Positions 1 through 8,529 of a stretch of 49,882 nucleotides of DNA are shown piece by piece. Position 1 is the first letter of the stretch. Each line of letters starts with the position of its first letter. Location: positions 1 through 49,882 of the IMG/VR virus record IMGVR_UViG_3300010396_000054. One strand, 5' to 3'. The position numbers and the translations under genes were made by a program. The stretch comes from a virus. The notes under the pieces were generated by a model, which did not search any database, was not told the DNA's origin, and saw only the letters and a program-made list of their open reading frames with translations.

Positions 1-1
1 G

Positions 2-1063
2 GATGCCGGCAAATCCATGCTGGCGCTTAAGCTTGCAATCGACGTGGCAACAGAACCGCCCGCGAGCGGCCCTATCGCGTTCCCGCCGCGTTTCTTTGGT
101 GGCGAAGTAGCGGCGCACGGCTCGGCGGTGATCCTCACCTCGGAAGATGACGCGAGTGAGGTGCACCGGCGCCTCAATGCTCTTGATCCCGAAGGCGCGC
201 ATGCAAAATCAGGGCGCCTGTATGTGGTGCCGATGATTTCGGCAGGGGGCGCGCGTCAGATCATTACCGATGGCGTCAACGGTCCGGCTGCGACGGGATT
301 TTGGCACGAACTGCGAAGGCAGCTCACGACAAAGCCGGATTTGCGCCTCATCATCCTTGACCCGCTGTCGAGTTTCGCGGGCGGCAACACCAACGACAAC
401 ACGCTAGCCGCGGCACTTATGACCATGCTTGCCGAGCTGGCTGCCGAGACGGGCGCAACGGCGATGGTCCTTCACCACTTCACCAAGGGTAAAGGGCAGA
501 TCAAATCGCTAACCGAGGCCCGAGACGCCATCCGCGGCGCCGGTGCGTTTGTTGACAACGGTCGGTGGGCGCTCGCCATGTGGGAAGCCGATGAAGAGTG
601 CGCTTATGACACTCTGAAAGCGCTGGGGCAAAAGGAGCGCGCCCGCGCCGCCGGTATCGTCTATCAGGGCGGCCTTGCGAAAAGCAACGCCCCCGGCGAG
701 AAGGTCATCCGCACGCTGGTTCGCAACGCAACCACCGGCCTCTTAGAAGATGCAACCGAGCAAGTGCGCGCCAGCAAGCCAAAAGCCGACGAAATAGACG
801 CTGCCCTCTATGCGGCCCTATTGCAGAAAAAACAGGCTGACCCGAGTTTCGCGTTCACCGCGAGCCCTTCGGCTTTGTGGACAGCATGGCGCGATATAAT
901 CAAACAGCTCGGATTGCCGGTGACAAAAGACGGCAAAGCGCGGGGCCGCGAGTGTATTACTGACGTGTTCGACCGTATGCGCCGCAAAGGCTTAATCGTG
1001 CAAACCGCAGATCGCACGCCGCGCTTTGAGCCAGCGGCGCCGGGCGAACGGGAGGGCGCGTGA
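2..1063 (+). CDS. RecA-like/RepA-type AAA ATPase, 5'-truncated by window edge
   Basis: The frame is open from base 2 and begins with DAGKSM, the end of a Walker A P-loop, so the true start lies outside the window. Further motifs follow: VILTSEDD after strand 2, a Walker B strand LRLIILDPLSSF, and LHHFTKG as a sensor-like segment. This order fits the RepA/AAA_25 group of hexameric helicase-like ATPases found in plasmid and phage replication modules, often beside primases. The C-terminal 90 residues look like a winged-helix or accessory region. It reads on the plus strand, opposite to most of the window. Replication role is inferred; recombination mediator is an alternative. The product's ATPase nature is well supported. 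Confidence 0.8.
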   Translation, partial: DAGKSMLALKLAIDVATEPPASGPIAFPPRFFGGEVAAHGSAVILTSEDDASEVHRRLNALDPEGAHAKSGRLYVVPMISAGGARQIITDGVNGPAATGFWHELRRQLTTKPDLRLIILDPLSSFAGGNTNDNTLAAALMTMLAELAAETGATAMVLHHFTKGKGQIKSLTEARDAIRGAGAFVDNGRWALAMWEADEECAYDTLKALGQKERARAAGIVYQGGLAKSNAPGEKVIRTLVRNATTGLLEDATEQVRASKPKADEIDAALYAALLQKKQADPSFAFTASPSALWTAWRDIIKQLGLPVTKDGKARGRECITDVFDRMRRKGLIVQTADRTPRFEPAAPGEREGA

Positions 1064-1152
1064 TGGATGCGCCAAGGTGGAAACCGCTGTGCGGATCAGG
1101 GAGATGAATCACCGATGGCATGACAACGAGCTTGCTCCTCTTGGATAGGGGG

Positions 1153-1263
1153 CTATTTGAGCGCCCAGGCGATTCCCAAAACACCAACCAGGGAATAGCC
1201 GAGCCAGAACAGGATGAGCGTCCATTCGACACAGACCGGCTCTTTGTGACGCCGCCAGGGCAT
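1153..1263 (-). CDS. small single-pass membrane protein (36 aa)
   Basis: A short minus-strand reading frame starts at ATG with a strong AGGAG ribosome site nine bases or so upstream. It encodes a basic N-terminus (MPWRRHKEP), a cysteine, and then one hydrophobic stretch of about 20 residues (LILFWLGYSLVGVLGIAWAL). No known family is recognised. It stands alone between the ATPase gene and the acyltransferase gene, both on the other strand. It could be a holin-like or superinfection-exclusion peptide, but only membrane location is supported. Confidence 0.5.
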   Translation of the reverse strand: MPWRRHKEPVCVEWTLILFWLGYSLVGVLGIAWALK

Positions 1264-1354
1264 GAGGAGGCTCCTGTTAACTATTAACCTTTGCGGGCGG
1301 GACAGAGGCGGGGCGCTATGCTAGGGTGCGCGCAAAACCAGGGAGGGCTGCAAT

Positions 1355-2446
1355 TTGTTCGACCGTCTAGCGCGGATATTTGAGCTGGACACGCGCTCGC
1401 GTCTCTTGCCGATGGAAGGGCTCCGCGGGCTGGCGATCATCCTGGTGTTTCTCCAGCACTATTGCCGCATCGCAACACACAACTGGCACTTAAATGGCGC
1501 CGCCCGTTGGCTCGCCATCGCCTTTTCAAGTTACGGCAATTTCGGCGTCGAACTGTTTTTCGTGCTGAGCGGCTACTTGATCTATCGCGGCCTCATCCTT
1601 GGTCGCGCGCCCTTTGCGACATTCGCGATGAGACGAGCCCAGCGGATTTACCCCGCATTTTTAGTCGTGTTCTGCATCTACGCGCTCTTCCACCCGGCGA
1701 CAGCGGATAAGCCCGTGGGCGATCTCGCCTACCTGATCAAAAACCTTCTGTTCCTGCCGGGGCTATTTCCGATCAAGCCCCTCATGGATGTCGCGTGGTC
1801 GCTCAGCTACGAGATATTTTTCTATCTGTTGATTGGCGCTCTCGTCAGCTTGCTCGCGCTGCGGGAGCGTTCGCGAGCTTTCCGCCTCGTCATTATCGCG
1901 CTCATGGCCGGAACCCTGACGCTCGCCTCAGCTTTACACATCCACGGCGTCCCGATCAGAGCCCTTCCCTTCTTCGGCGGAATGCTGCTCGCGGAAGTAT
2001 CCATTACAGAACCATTCTCTGCCTTTAGCCTCTTGGTGTTGGCATCCGCCTTTTTTCTTGGCGTCACAATGACGCTTGGGATCACCGTGGGCGAATGGGT
2101 CCAAAGCGCCGCGTTCGTGATGCTGACCGCAGGCTGCGTAGCCGGTCGAGGCCTAACGCCCCAGCTATTCTCGTGGAAACCTCTGCGTTGGCTGGGCAAT
2201 ATGTCCTACAGCTTTTATCTCGCGCATGGGCTAGCAATAAACACCGCCCTCCTTCTCGTCATTCGGCCGCTTGCTGATTTCTCGCATCCCGATTTGGCAT
2301 TCTGGCTGCTCGTCCCCCTCATCTTCTGCGCCTGCCTCGTGCCAAGCGCCGCGCTCTTCATCTTGATCGAGAAGCCGTTCTCTCTAACGCGGCGGAAAGC
2401 GCACGGCGTCTCGGTAGAGGCCGCGGCGACGCCTCAGTCTCCCTAA
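1355..2446 (+). CDS. membrane acyltransferase 3 family (OafA/YrhL-like)
   Basis: The 363-residue protein begins after a GGGAGG ribosome site with a TTG start. The early segment RLLPMEGLRGLAIILVFLQHY carries the Arg...H signature of acyltransferase-3 enzymes. About ten hydrophobic segments follow, with FFVLSGYLI and a late SYSFYLAHG motif typical of the family. These inner-membrane proteins transfer acetyl or other acyl groups to surface sugars such as O-antigen or exopolysaccharide. Its place beside receptor-binding fibres suggests modification of the host surface glycan, for example to block superinfection. Its last four bases overlap the convergent fibre gene. Family assignment is firm; the substrate is unknown. 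Confidence 0.9.
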   Translation: MFDRLARIFELDTRSRLLPMEGLRGLAIILVFLQHYCRIATHNWHLNGAARWLAIAFSSYGNFGVELFFVLSGYLIYRGLILGRAPFATFAMRRAQRIYPAFLVVFCIYALFHPATADKPVGDLAYLIKNLLFLPGLFPIKPLMDVAWSLSYEIFFYLLIGALVSLLALRERSRAFRLVIIALMAGTLTLASALHIHGVPIRALPFFGGMLLAEVSITEPFSAFSLLVLASAFFLGVTMTLGITVGEWVQSAAFVMLTAGCVAGRGLTPQLFSWKPLRWLGNMSYSFYLAHGLAINTALLLVIRPLADFSHPDLAFWLLVPLIFCACLVPSAALFILIEKPFSLTRRKAHGVSVEAAATPQSP

Positions 2447-5400
2447 GCCGCCACGGCGTAGGTTGGGAAGTCCGAGAACGTCACGCCGACATCCTGCGCG
2501 ATTGTTTTCGCGGCAGTGACGCCGTTGGTCAGAACATTCGTGCCACCAACAGCGCTGTCTAATTCAGGATAAGGCGTCGTCTGCCCCGGAGCGCTGAAGG
2601 CATAGATTTTTGCAATCGCTAGACCACCGAAGCCCTCTGCCACGCGCGTCTGACCGCCATTGCTGTTCTCGCCATTGTAGGTGCCGGTTGAGCCATCAGC
2701 GATAGGCGTATTCCACGGGATGCCGTAGCATTGAATCCCGCAGACGGTGGTGGTCGGAGTAACAAAATTTGAATTCCCGGCGAGCGCGTCTGCTTGCGAG
2801 GCGTAAAGGTTGAACGTCTGAGCGCCGCTGGCGACGCTCGAATTGCCGATGAAATACCATTGCCCGGCGTTAAAGCCAGCAGGAAGGGCCATCGCGCTCA
2901 GGGAGCATTGGTCTGTATCGGGGCCGCCGCCACCAAACACATTGCTCGTGGTCAGCATGACGGCCGAGCCGTTTGCGTAGGCGGTGCCCCCATTATTCAA
3001 GCCGCCGCTGGCGCTGCCGTATTGATAGCGCATCGAACACGCAGTGTTGGTGACAACGCCCGACCCACCGCTCCCGCGCACAACGACGGAGACTATCGCT
3101 GAATTTGCGGTGAAATTCAGTCCCACTCCATCGTTTGTATTGTTCGCGATGCCCTGCTTCGTTGATGTGATGATGCCGACATTCCGGCCTGCGACCGGCC
3201 AATTCGATCCCGTGACCGGGGCACTTGGCACAGATGGGAGCTGCGTCTTGTCCACCGCCCATTTCGTGACAGGTGCGGTGGACGCGAGCCCCGCGCCAAG
3301 AAGGTTCGGGCAATAGTTGGCGTCGGCGAGGTAATGCGAACCGCCATAGCACCAAGGCGCCGCGTAGGAGAGCATGAAATAGTTGAGATAGGTTTTGATC
3401 GCCGAAATACCATTGCCGCTGCCCTGATCCTGCCAAATATACGCGAGAGGCGCGAGAGCCATTGTCATGTAGGCGGTCATGAACCAGTCGAGGGCCTCGC
3501 TCCCGTTAATCGGGAAGAAGACAGGCGCCCCGTAGATTCCTGATCCTGTCCAGTCGGCTTTGGTGACCGTCCCTCCAGCGCCGGTCACGGTGACGGAACC
3601 GACAAATGAGGTCAGTGTGTTGAGGAAGGCGAAGTTTTGCTTCAGCACCCAATAGAGATACCCGGGCTTGGAAGCGCTTGGTTGCCCGACCCCTTCGATA
3701 TTGAGCGATCCATCGGCCCATGTCGCCGGCATGAGTTTCGCGGCATAGCCTAATGTCTGGAACGTCCATGCGGGCTCACGGATCGCGGTACTCAGAAGGA
3801 GGCCGTTATAGGTCGTCGCCGCAAGAGCGCATTGCCGCGAGTTAAAGTGGTTCTCTGAGAAATAATAGATCGAGTTTGCCGATGTGAACGTCAGGTCATC
3901 AAGCATCCACTGCTCGCCCTCGGCCAGATACATGTAAAGGGAATAGCGGGGGAGATGGTAGGGACTGAGGGATGCACCAAGCGCCCCGCCACCAGAACCC
4001 TGATGCAGAAGCTGGTTGGTATACCCGGCAAGCGTCAGGCTAGCGGCGAGAGAGGCGGAGTTATCCGGCATCGACACGCCATCGGAGCCCGTAAATGTCT
4101 GCGTGGCAGCCGGAACGATGTTCGGGACGTAGAGCGTAGTCGGATCAAGCAACGGGCTTGCATTTATGCCCGAAGCGAAGTTCGCCGCCGCGCCGCGGTG
4201 AGCCGCGAGCCAGCTAGCCGCGCTGCTCGTGTTTCCCGCTCTGAGTGCCAGCCAATGGACAATTGAAACGTCCGGGAAAAGCCCCTCGTTGTGACCGTCT
4301 CCACCGTTCCCTTCCCCACATCGACAGCCCGCAGTAGCCATCGGCCTCGTCAGGGGAAGAACCGTCATCTCTTCGCCAGACGGCGAGCCGTTGACGTAGG
4401 CCGCTTGTACCGTGGGCGGGTTTGAAATGCCGAAGCCAGTCAGACCGCCGGAGCCATTGGCGAGATCGCCGCCGACCGTACCGCTATTGAACGTGCTGGA
4501 GAATGGCGGGAACAGAAGCGTGGCCGTGAGTTGGTCGCACTCCGTCGATGTACGTTGCTGAATGATCGAATTAAGAGCCGTGTCATTGACCGACCAATCG
4601 GGGCGCCCCGTGAAGACAACTCCCTCGTCTCCGGTATGGAAGGTGCGGAAGCTTGAGCCAGCATTGACGCAGATGGTGGTGTAGCCCGCGGTCGAGTTAG
4701 CGGCGCCGCGGATCACCGTCGCGCCGTTCTGCCAGTTGCAGTCGAAGGTGTAGTTGAAATAAGAGGACGAGCTATCGAGCGTATTGTTGATCACATGGGC
4801 GTAGGCCCGGAAGGAATTGAACGTCCCATCGCTGTTTTTCCATCGCTCGACATAAACGCCACAGGTCATGTGCGCGAGAGAGCTGCCGCTCACGGTCCCC
4901 TTGATCGGCATGATGGCCCGCCACGCATCACAGGTAGGGCCTTTGGCGTACTGGTCTAGCCGCGCGCCATTGTGGTTGCCGTTCGCGTTAACGAGAGAAA
5001 CTGCCGCGTTGAAGCCGGCGCCAAACGAACCGTTGTCGGTCGCGGAGTTCTGGTAGGCATAACCAGCGCCTCCAGAATTGACGGCGATAGAAGTGCCGCT
5101 GATCGTGATTGAGGCGTTCGACGTGGCATTTCCGTTGCTGACGGTGTAGGTGCCATTACCCGTCCCATCGTTGAACTGCACAACGCCACCCGTAACCGCA
5201 CCCCCGCTGATCGTAAGGCCAGCCTGAAGCATCTTCGATGTGTTGGCACTAGCCGCTAGGATTTGCGCCGTGTGCAGATTGGCGATGGTGACTTTGTAGT
5301 CGCTACTTCCGGTGATGTCCGTGACAGTGTTTGATGATGCGTTGTTCCAAGACCCCGCCGAGATCGGGAAGGTAATTTGGACGGTTCCGTTCCCAGCAAC

Positions 5401-5742
5401 ACTCGGCAGCAACATGCGGAACACGGCGCCCATCAAGGAGCCATCGTCCCAGAACACCCGGTTGTCCGCCTGCCACGTCGAAAGCGCCGAGCCGCTGACG
5501 GTTGGCGTGGCGATTGAACCTGCGGGAACCGCGCCTCGCGCAAAGCCTTGAAATGTCGTCAGCGGCGCGGGATTTGGACTGGCACTGGCCGAAGTATTGG
5601 CGAATGTGATGCTGGTCGTCGGGCTAACGGCACCACTACTACCGCCCCGTAAGAGCAGAAATGCCGAGGCAGGCGGAGAAATCGCGCCCAATAGAGCCGC
5701 GCTCGCGACACCGCAGAGAAGCGCGCGCCTCGTACAGGTCAT
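2443..5742 (-). CDS. large exported or virion surface protein with signal peptide (1099 aa)
   Basis: The N-terminus has a typical signal sequence: TRR, a hydrophobic core, and cleavage-like PASAF near residue 28. Residues about 45-140 resemble a RIFT-barrel domain (FARGAVPAGSIATP, FWDDGSLMGAVFRML). The middle (about 450-860) is helix-rich with aromatic and glycine motifs that recall alpha-toroid glycan-active proteins. The last 220 residues look like a beta-sandwich of the concanavalin type. It is the last gene of the tail-fibre group and its start overlaps the upstream gene by four bases. A receptor-binding fibre or a glycan-degrading enzyme both fit. No catalytic residues could be assigned, so function is open. 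Confidence 0.55.
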   Translation of the reverse strand: MTCTRRALLCGVASAALLGAISPPASAFLLLRGGSSGAVSPTTSITFANTSASASPNPAPLTTFQGFARGAVPAGSIATPTVSGSALSTWQADNRVFWDDGSLMGAVFRMLLPSVAGNGTVQITFPISAGSWNNASSNTVTDITGSSDYKVTIANLHTAQILAASANTSKMLQAGLTISGGAVTGGVVQFNDGTGNGTYTVSNGNATSNASITISGTSIAVNSGGAGYAYQNSATDNGSFGAGFNAAVSLVNANGNHNGARLDQYAKGPTCDAWRAIMPIKGTVSGSSLAHMTCGVYVERWKNSDGTFNSFRAYAHVINNTLDSSSSYFNYTFDCNWQNGATVIRGAANSTAGYTTICVNAGSSFRTFHTGDEGVVFTGRPDWSVNDTALNSIIQQRTSTECDQLTATLLFPPFSSTFNSGTVGGDLANGSGGLTGFGISNPPTVQAAYVNGSPSGEEMTVLPLTRPMATAGCRCGEGNGGDGHNEGLFPDVSIVHWLALRAGNTSSAASWLAAHRGAAANFASGINASPLLDPTTLYVPNIVPAATQTFTGSDGVSMPDNSASLAASLTLAGYTNQLLHQGSGGGALGASLSPYHLPRYSLYMYLAEGEQWMLDDLTFTSANSIYYFSENHFNSRQCALAATTYNGLLLSTAIREPAWTFQTLGYAAKLMPATWADGSLNIEGVGQPSASKPGYLYWVLKQNFAFLNTLTSFVGSVTVTGAGGTVTKADWTGSGIYGAPVFFPINGSEALDWFMTAYMTMALAPLAYIWQDQGSGNGISAIKTYLNYFMLSYAAPWCYGGSHYLADANYCPNLLGAGLASTAPVTKWAVDKTQLPSVPSAPVTGSNWPVAGRNVGIITSTKQGIANNTNDGVGLNFTANSAIVSVVVRGSGGSGVVTNTACSMRYQYGSASGGLNNGGTAYANGSAVMLTTSNVFGGGGPDTDQCSLSAMALPAGFNAGQWYFIGNSSVASGAQTFNLYASQADALAGNSNFVTPTTTVCGIQCYGIPWNTPIADGSTGTYNGENSNGGQTRVAEGFGGLAIAKIYAFSAPGQTTPYPELDSAVGGTNVLTNGVTAAKTIAQDVGVTFSDFPTYAVAA

Positions 5743-7010
5743 GACGGATCGACCTCGACCGTCCAGACGAAAGCGGCAGCGGTGGTCGGGGACGATGCTG
5801 GAGCCCCCTGCACGTCAAGGTATCCCGCAGCGGCTTCGGTCGGCGTATCCGTTGTGTCGGAGCAGATGGAAGTCGTGGCGCCGGCGCCCGTGACGGTGCA
5901 GGTGAGGGACGTACTCACGGGCGTTCCCATCTGACCGGACGTAACCGGAATGAACCGGACGGTGAACACATACGATCCACTCCCGCCGGGCGTTGCGTTG
6001 TTATTGAAGACGATGCTTAGATTTTTCAGCGTGCCCGCGGGGATGGGGATGGGGCACCCGCTAACTTCGGAAGTACTCCCGCAAGCCGCCAGACCAAAAT
6101 ACTTTGTACTTGTGGTCGACAAGGTGACGGCAGTCCCGCCGCCTGATATGAGCGTCCGCGCCGAGCCCGCGCCCGCAATCGAATTGCATCCTAGCGCATG
6201 GGTCGTGGTATTGTAGGTGAGCGCACTGCTCGCTGCACTGCATGACGGAACCGATACCGCCGCGGGTGAAGCCGCGCTTCCGGTATCATTGAGCAGCACC
6301 GTGTCGGCGCCTTGGATTGCCAGCATGGAGAGCGAAACCCCATTGCTCGCGACATGCAGCACGCCGTTGGTGACGGCGAACTCGGAACCGGGCTGAAGCT
6401 GCGACTGGAAGGCGTGGTAGTTGGTGCCGTCGCTCAGCAAACAAACGCCGGAATCACCGACGCCCCCACCACTGACCCCAGGGAGTACCGAAGAGAGCAG
6501 GCCATAGACCGTGCCGAAGCCGCTGAGGGTCAATGCCCCGGTGTTCTCATTGCCGAAGCAGACGGTGTTCCCCGCCCCCAATGTCGCGGCGGTAATGCCG
6601 GTGAAGGTCGCGGCCGAGACGCTGTTGAGGAGGAGCGTGGTTCCGGCATCCGTCGTGGCGACGGTATAGGCCCCGGTCTTGACGGTGACGGGCAATGTGG
6701 CTTGCAGGGTGCCGCTGTTGTTGGTGAGGCCCGGGCCGATGGCGAGGCCGCCGAAGGTCCCCCCATTGTTATATTGGAGTTGGCCGCTCGTTCCTCCGGG
6801 GGCGCCGCTGCACCCTTCATTGCCAACAACAGTGCCGTTCACGTAGAGGCAATCGCCTGGAGTGCCGCCCGAGATCGGCGTGCTGCCGATGGTGATGGAG
6901 GAGGAGCCGGCGCCTCCCGTCCCGCCGTTGATTGGACCGAGCGCGAAGCCTTGCGCTGGGAAGACGAGAACTCCCGCAAGCAAGATCGCGAATAGGAATC
7001 TTCGCATCAT
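5739..7010 (-). CDS. tail-fibre-like protein with N-terminal signal sequence
   Basis: I placed the start at the ATG that overlaps the upstream stop as ATGA, giving 423 residues and the N-terminus MMRRFLFAILLAG. This is a clear hydrophobic signal with FPAQGFA as a likely cleavage site. The next 80 residues hold glycine-rich fibre motifs (NGGTGGAGSSS, GGTSGQLQYNNGGTFGG) common in phage fibres of this kind. A beta-rich middle with repeated TGA and SGT turns follows, and a C-terminal sandwich carries cysteine pairs. It most likely belongs to the receptor-binding apparatus. A leader on a virion protein is odd and is discussed in the findings. Confidence 0.55.
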   Translation of the reverse strand: MMRRFLFAILLAGVLVFPAQGFALGPINGGTGGAGSSSITIGSTPISGGTPGDCLYVNGTVVGNEGCSGAPGGTSGQLQYNNGGTFGGLAIGPGLTNNSGTLQATLPVTVKTGAYTVATTDAGTTLLLNSVSAATFTGITAATLGAGNTVCFGNENTGALTLSGFGTVYGLLSSVLPGVSGGGVGDSGVCLLSDGTNYHAFQSQLQPGSEFAVTNGVLHVASNGVSLSMLAIQGADTVLLNDTGSAASPAAVSVPSCSAASSALTYNTTTHALGCNSIAGAGSARTLISGGGTAVTLSTTSTKYFGLAACGSTSEVSGCPIPIPAGTLKNLSIVFNNNATPGGSGSYVFTVRFIPVTSGQMGTPVSTSLTCTVTGAGATTSICSDTTDTPTEAAAGYLDVQGAPASSPTTAAAFVWTVEVDPS

Positions 7011-7423
7011 GGGTTGTTCACCCTGCCCTGGAGGAAGAGCGGCGAGGCAAGCGTCAGCGTGCCGCAGCCGGTTGAGGACCACGCAAGCACCACGCCAGCG
7101 CTGAAGTTCTCGCCGATCAGGCCGAAGGATGAGAACGTATAGGTGCCTGCTGCCGGTAAGTAGATGCAGTCCTGATAGTCACCGCTCGCCGTGCCGGCGG
7201 TATAGCTGCCGTTCGTCGGAGCGGCCGTTTGATTGAAGATGTAGAGATAGCCCGCAGCGCTTGTGGTGACATAGCCGTCGAGCAACGTCCCGGGCTTGCT
7301 CTTGACGACGAGTGTCTGTCCGGTGCCAACCACCACCGGCAAGCCGGATAGAGATTGTGCAGGGCTTGGCACGGTCCAGGCCAGCGCAAAGCAGAGCGCT
7401 GCCGCAGCGAGGAAACGTCGCAT
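7007..7423 (-). CDS. small fibre-associated protein with signal peptide (138 aa)
   Basis: The ATG at 7423 is chosen because an AGGAG ribosome site lies about nine bases upstream and because it exposes a signal sequence, MRRFLAAAALCFALAW, with cleavage near SPAQS. The mature part is a compact beta protein (VVVGTGQTLVVKSKPGTLLDGYV...) with two cysteines (DCIYLP and STGCGTL) that may pair. It overlaps the next fibre gene by four bases. Its size and place suggest a fibre accessory or tip protein. No family was recognised by name. Confidence 0.5.
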   Translation of the reverse strand: MRRFLAAAALCFALAWTVPSPAQSLSGLPVVVGTGQTLVVKSKPGTLLDGYVTTSAAGYLYIFNQTAAPTNGSYTAGTASGDYQDCIYLPAAGTYTFSSFGLIGENFSAGVVLAWSSTGCGTLTLASPLFLQGRVNNP

Positions 7424-7525
7424 CGATGGTGGCTCCTGGTGGTGAGGATCGAAACTCATGGCACGCCTTGACCGAGGGGCGGGGCCGTCCCTATCGTCCA
7501 CCCTTTCTCGGGGTGGGAGATGTAC

Positions 7526-8529
7526 ATGGCCGGCGCGCCGTCTCTGGACAGTCCGCGCTTTTCATTCCGCGAGGCCGATCTGGGCGAGATCGAAGTGGCG
7601 CTCAGCGAGATCGGACATGTCGTGCTCGACGATCTCTGTGGTCGAAGCCGTTTCTCAGCCGGCTCCGCGAGCTCGCCGACGCGGCCTTTACGGCTGATGA
7701 CCGGCGATACGGCGGTCGCTATGCGGATGCCTCAGCGGCCATTCCGGAGGGACACCTCGCCGGCTTCCGGGGTCTTGACGAACTCGGCGACCAGGCGACC
7801 GCGATCGACGCCGCATTCTTCGAAGAGGTGGAGCGATCAGGACTGACCGCGCTGTACCGCCGCGTCTTCAAGGGCGCATTTCTCGTGGCCCGCAGCGAAC
7901 GAGTTCTGCGCCGCGCGAAGCCCGATACCCCTCTCTGTTTCGCCGGACTTCATTGTGACGGGCAGCTCCGCGCGCTCTCGTCGGAAGGCCTGCGCAGCGA
8001 CCGAGAGATGACGCTGTGGACGCCGCTCGATGATTGCAGCACTGATGATCGCCCCCGACTTCTCCTGCTGCACCGCGGCGAAAGCTGGCAGGAGCTTTTC
8101 ACGGTTGACGAGCATGTCAACGAGAGCGGCGCGACCTTTCTGCCAGCTCAGCTTTTCCCCGCGCATCTGCTGCGCGATGAGGCGCGCGCACGGGAGATCG
8201 AGGCGCGGGTTGATTCCGATTTCGCTCGCATCTTTGCCAATCGCCGCTGTTACGCTCCACGGGTCCCGCTCGGGAGCGCTGTCCTGTTCGAGCGAGACAT
8301 CTGGCATGGGTCCTTTTACAGTCCGCGCATGCCACGTGCGCGACTGAGCCTCGATTTCCGAGCCGTCGGCGAGTATCGGGTCACCGCAGAGAATAAGGGG
8401 TACGGCGGCTGTCTTATGGAGCGCGCCACCTTCCCGGCGGCGACTGAGGATTGCGCGGCCATGGACAATCCAGCGCCGCGGAGTTTCCCTTGGCCTTTTC
8501 GCTCTCAGCGGGCTCGCACGCGCCAGTGA
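7526..8529 (+). pseudogene. phytanoyl-CoA-dioxygenase-like 2-oxoglutarate/Fe(II) oxygenase, frameshifted
   Basis: The coding potential is split between two frames. From ATG at 7526 (GGGAG six bases before it) the product starts MAGAPSL and continues ADLGEIEVALSEIGHVVLDDL, a typical N-terminus of this family. Around 7635-7655 the family-like reading jumps one base back into another frame, which runs to 8529. The second part keeps the iron ligands: HCD in FAGLHCDGQL and the distal histidine in IWHGSF, followed by arginines in PRARLSLDF. So the active site is intact but not in frame with the start. It could be a decayed gene, a sequencing error, or a minus-one recoding event. It is a plus-strand insert between fibre genes. 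Confidence 0.6.

Noticed and set aside
1062-1150. Two 14-codon plus-strand frames after the ATPase gene
   Set aside because: They are too short, have no clear hydrophobic or motif content, and chance can explain them.
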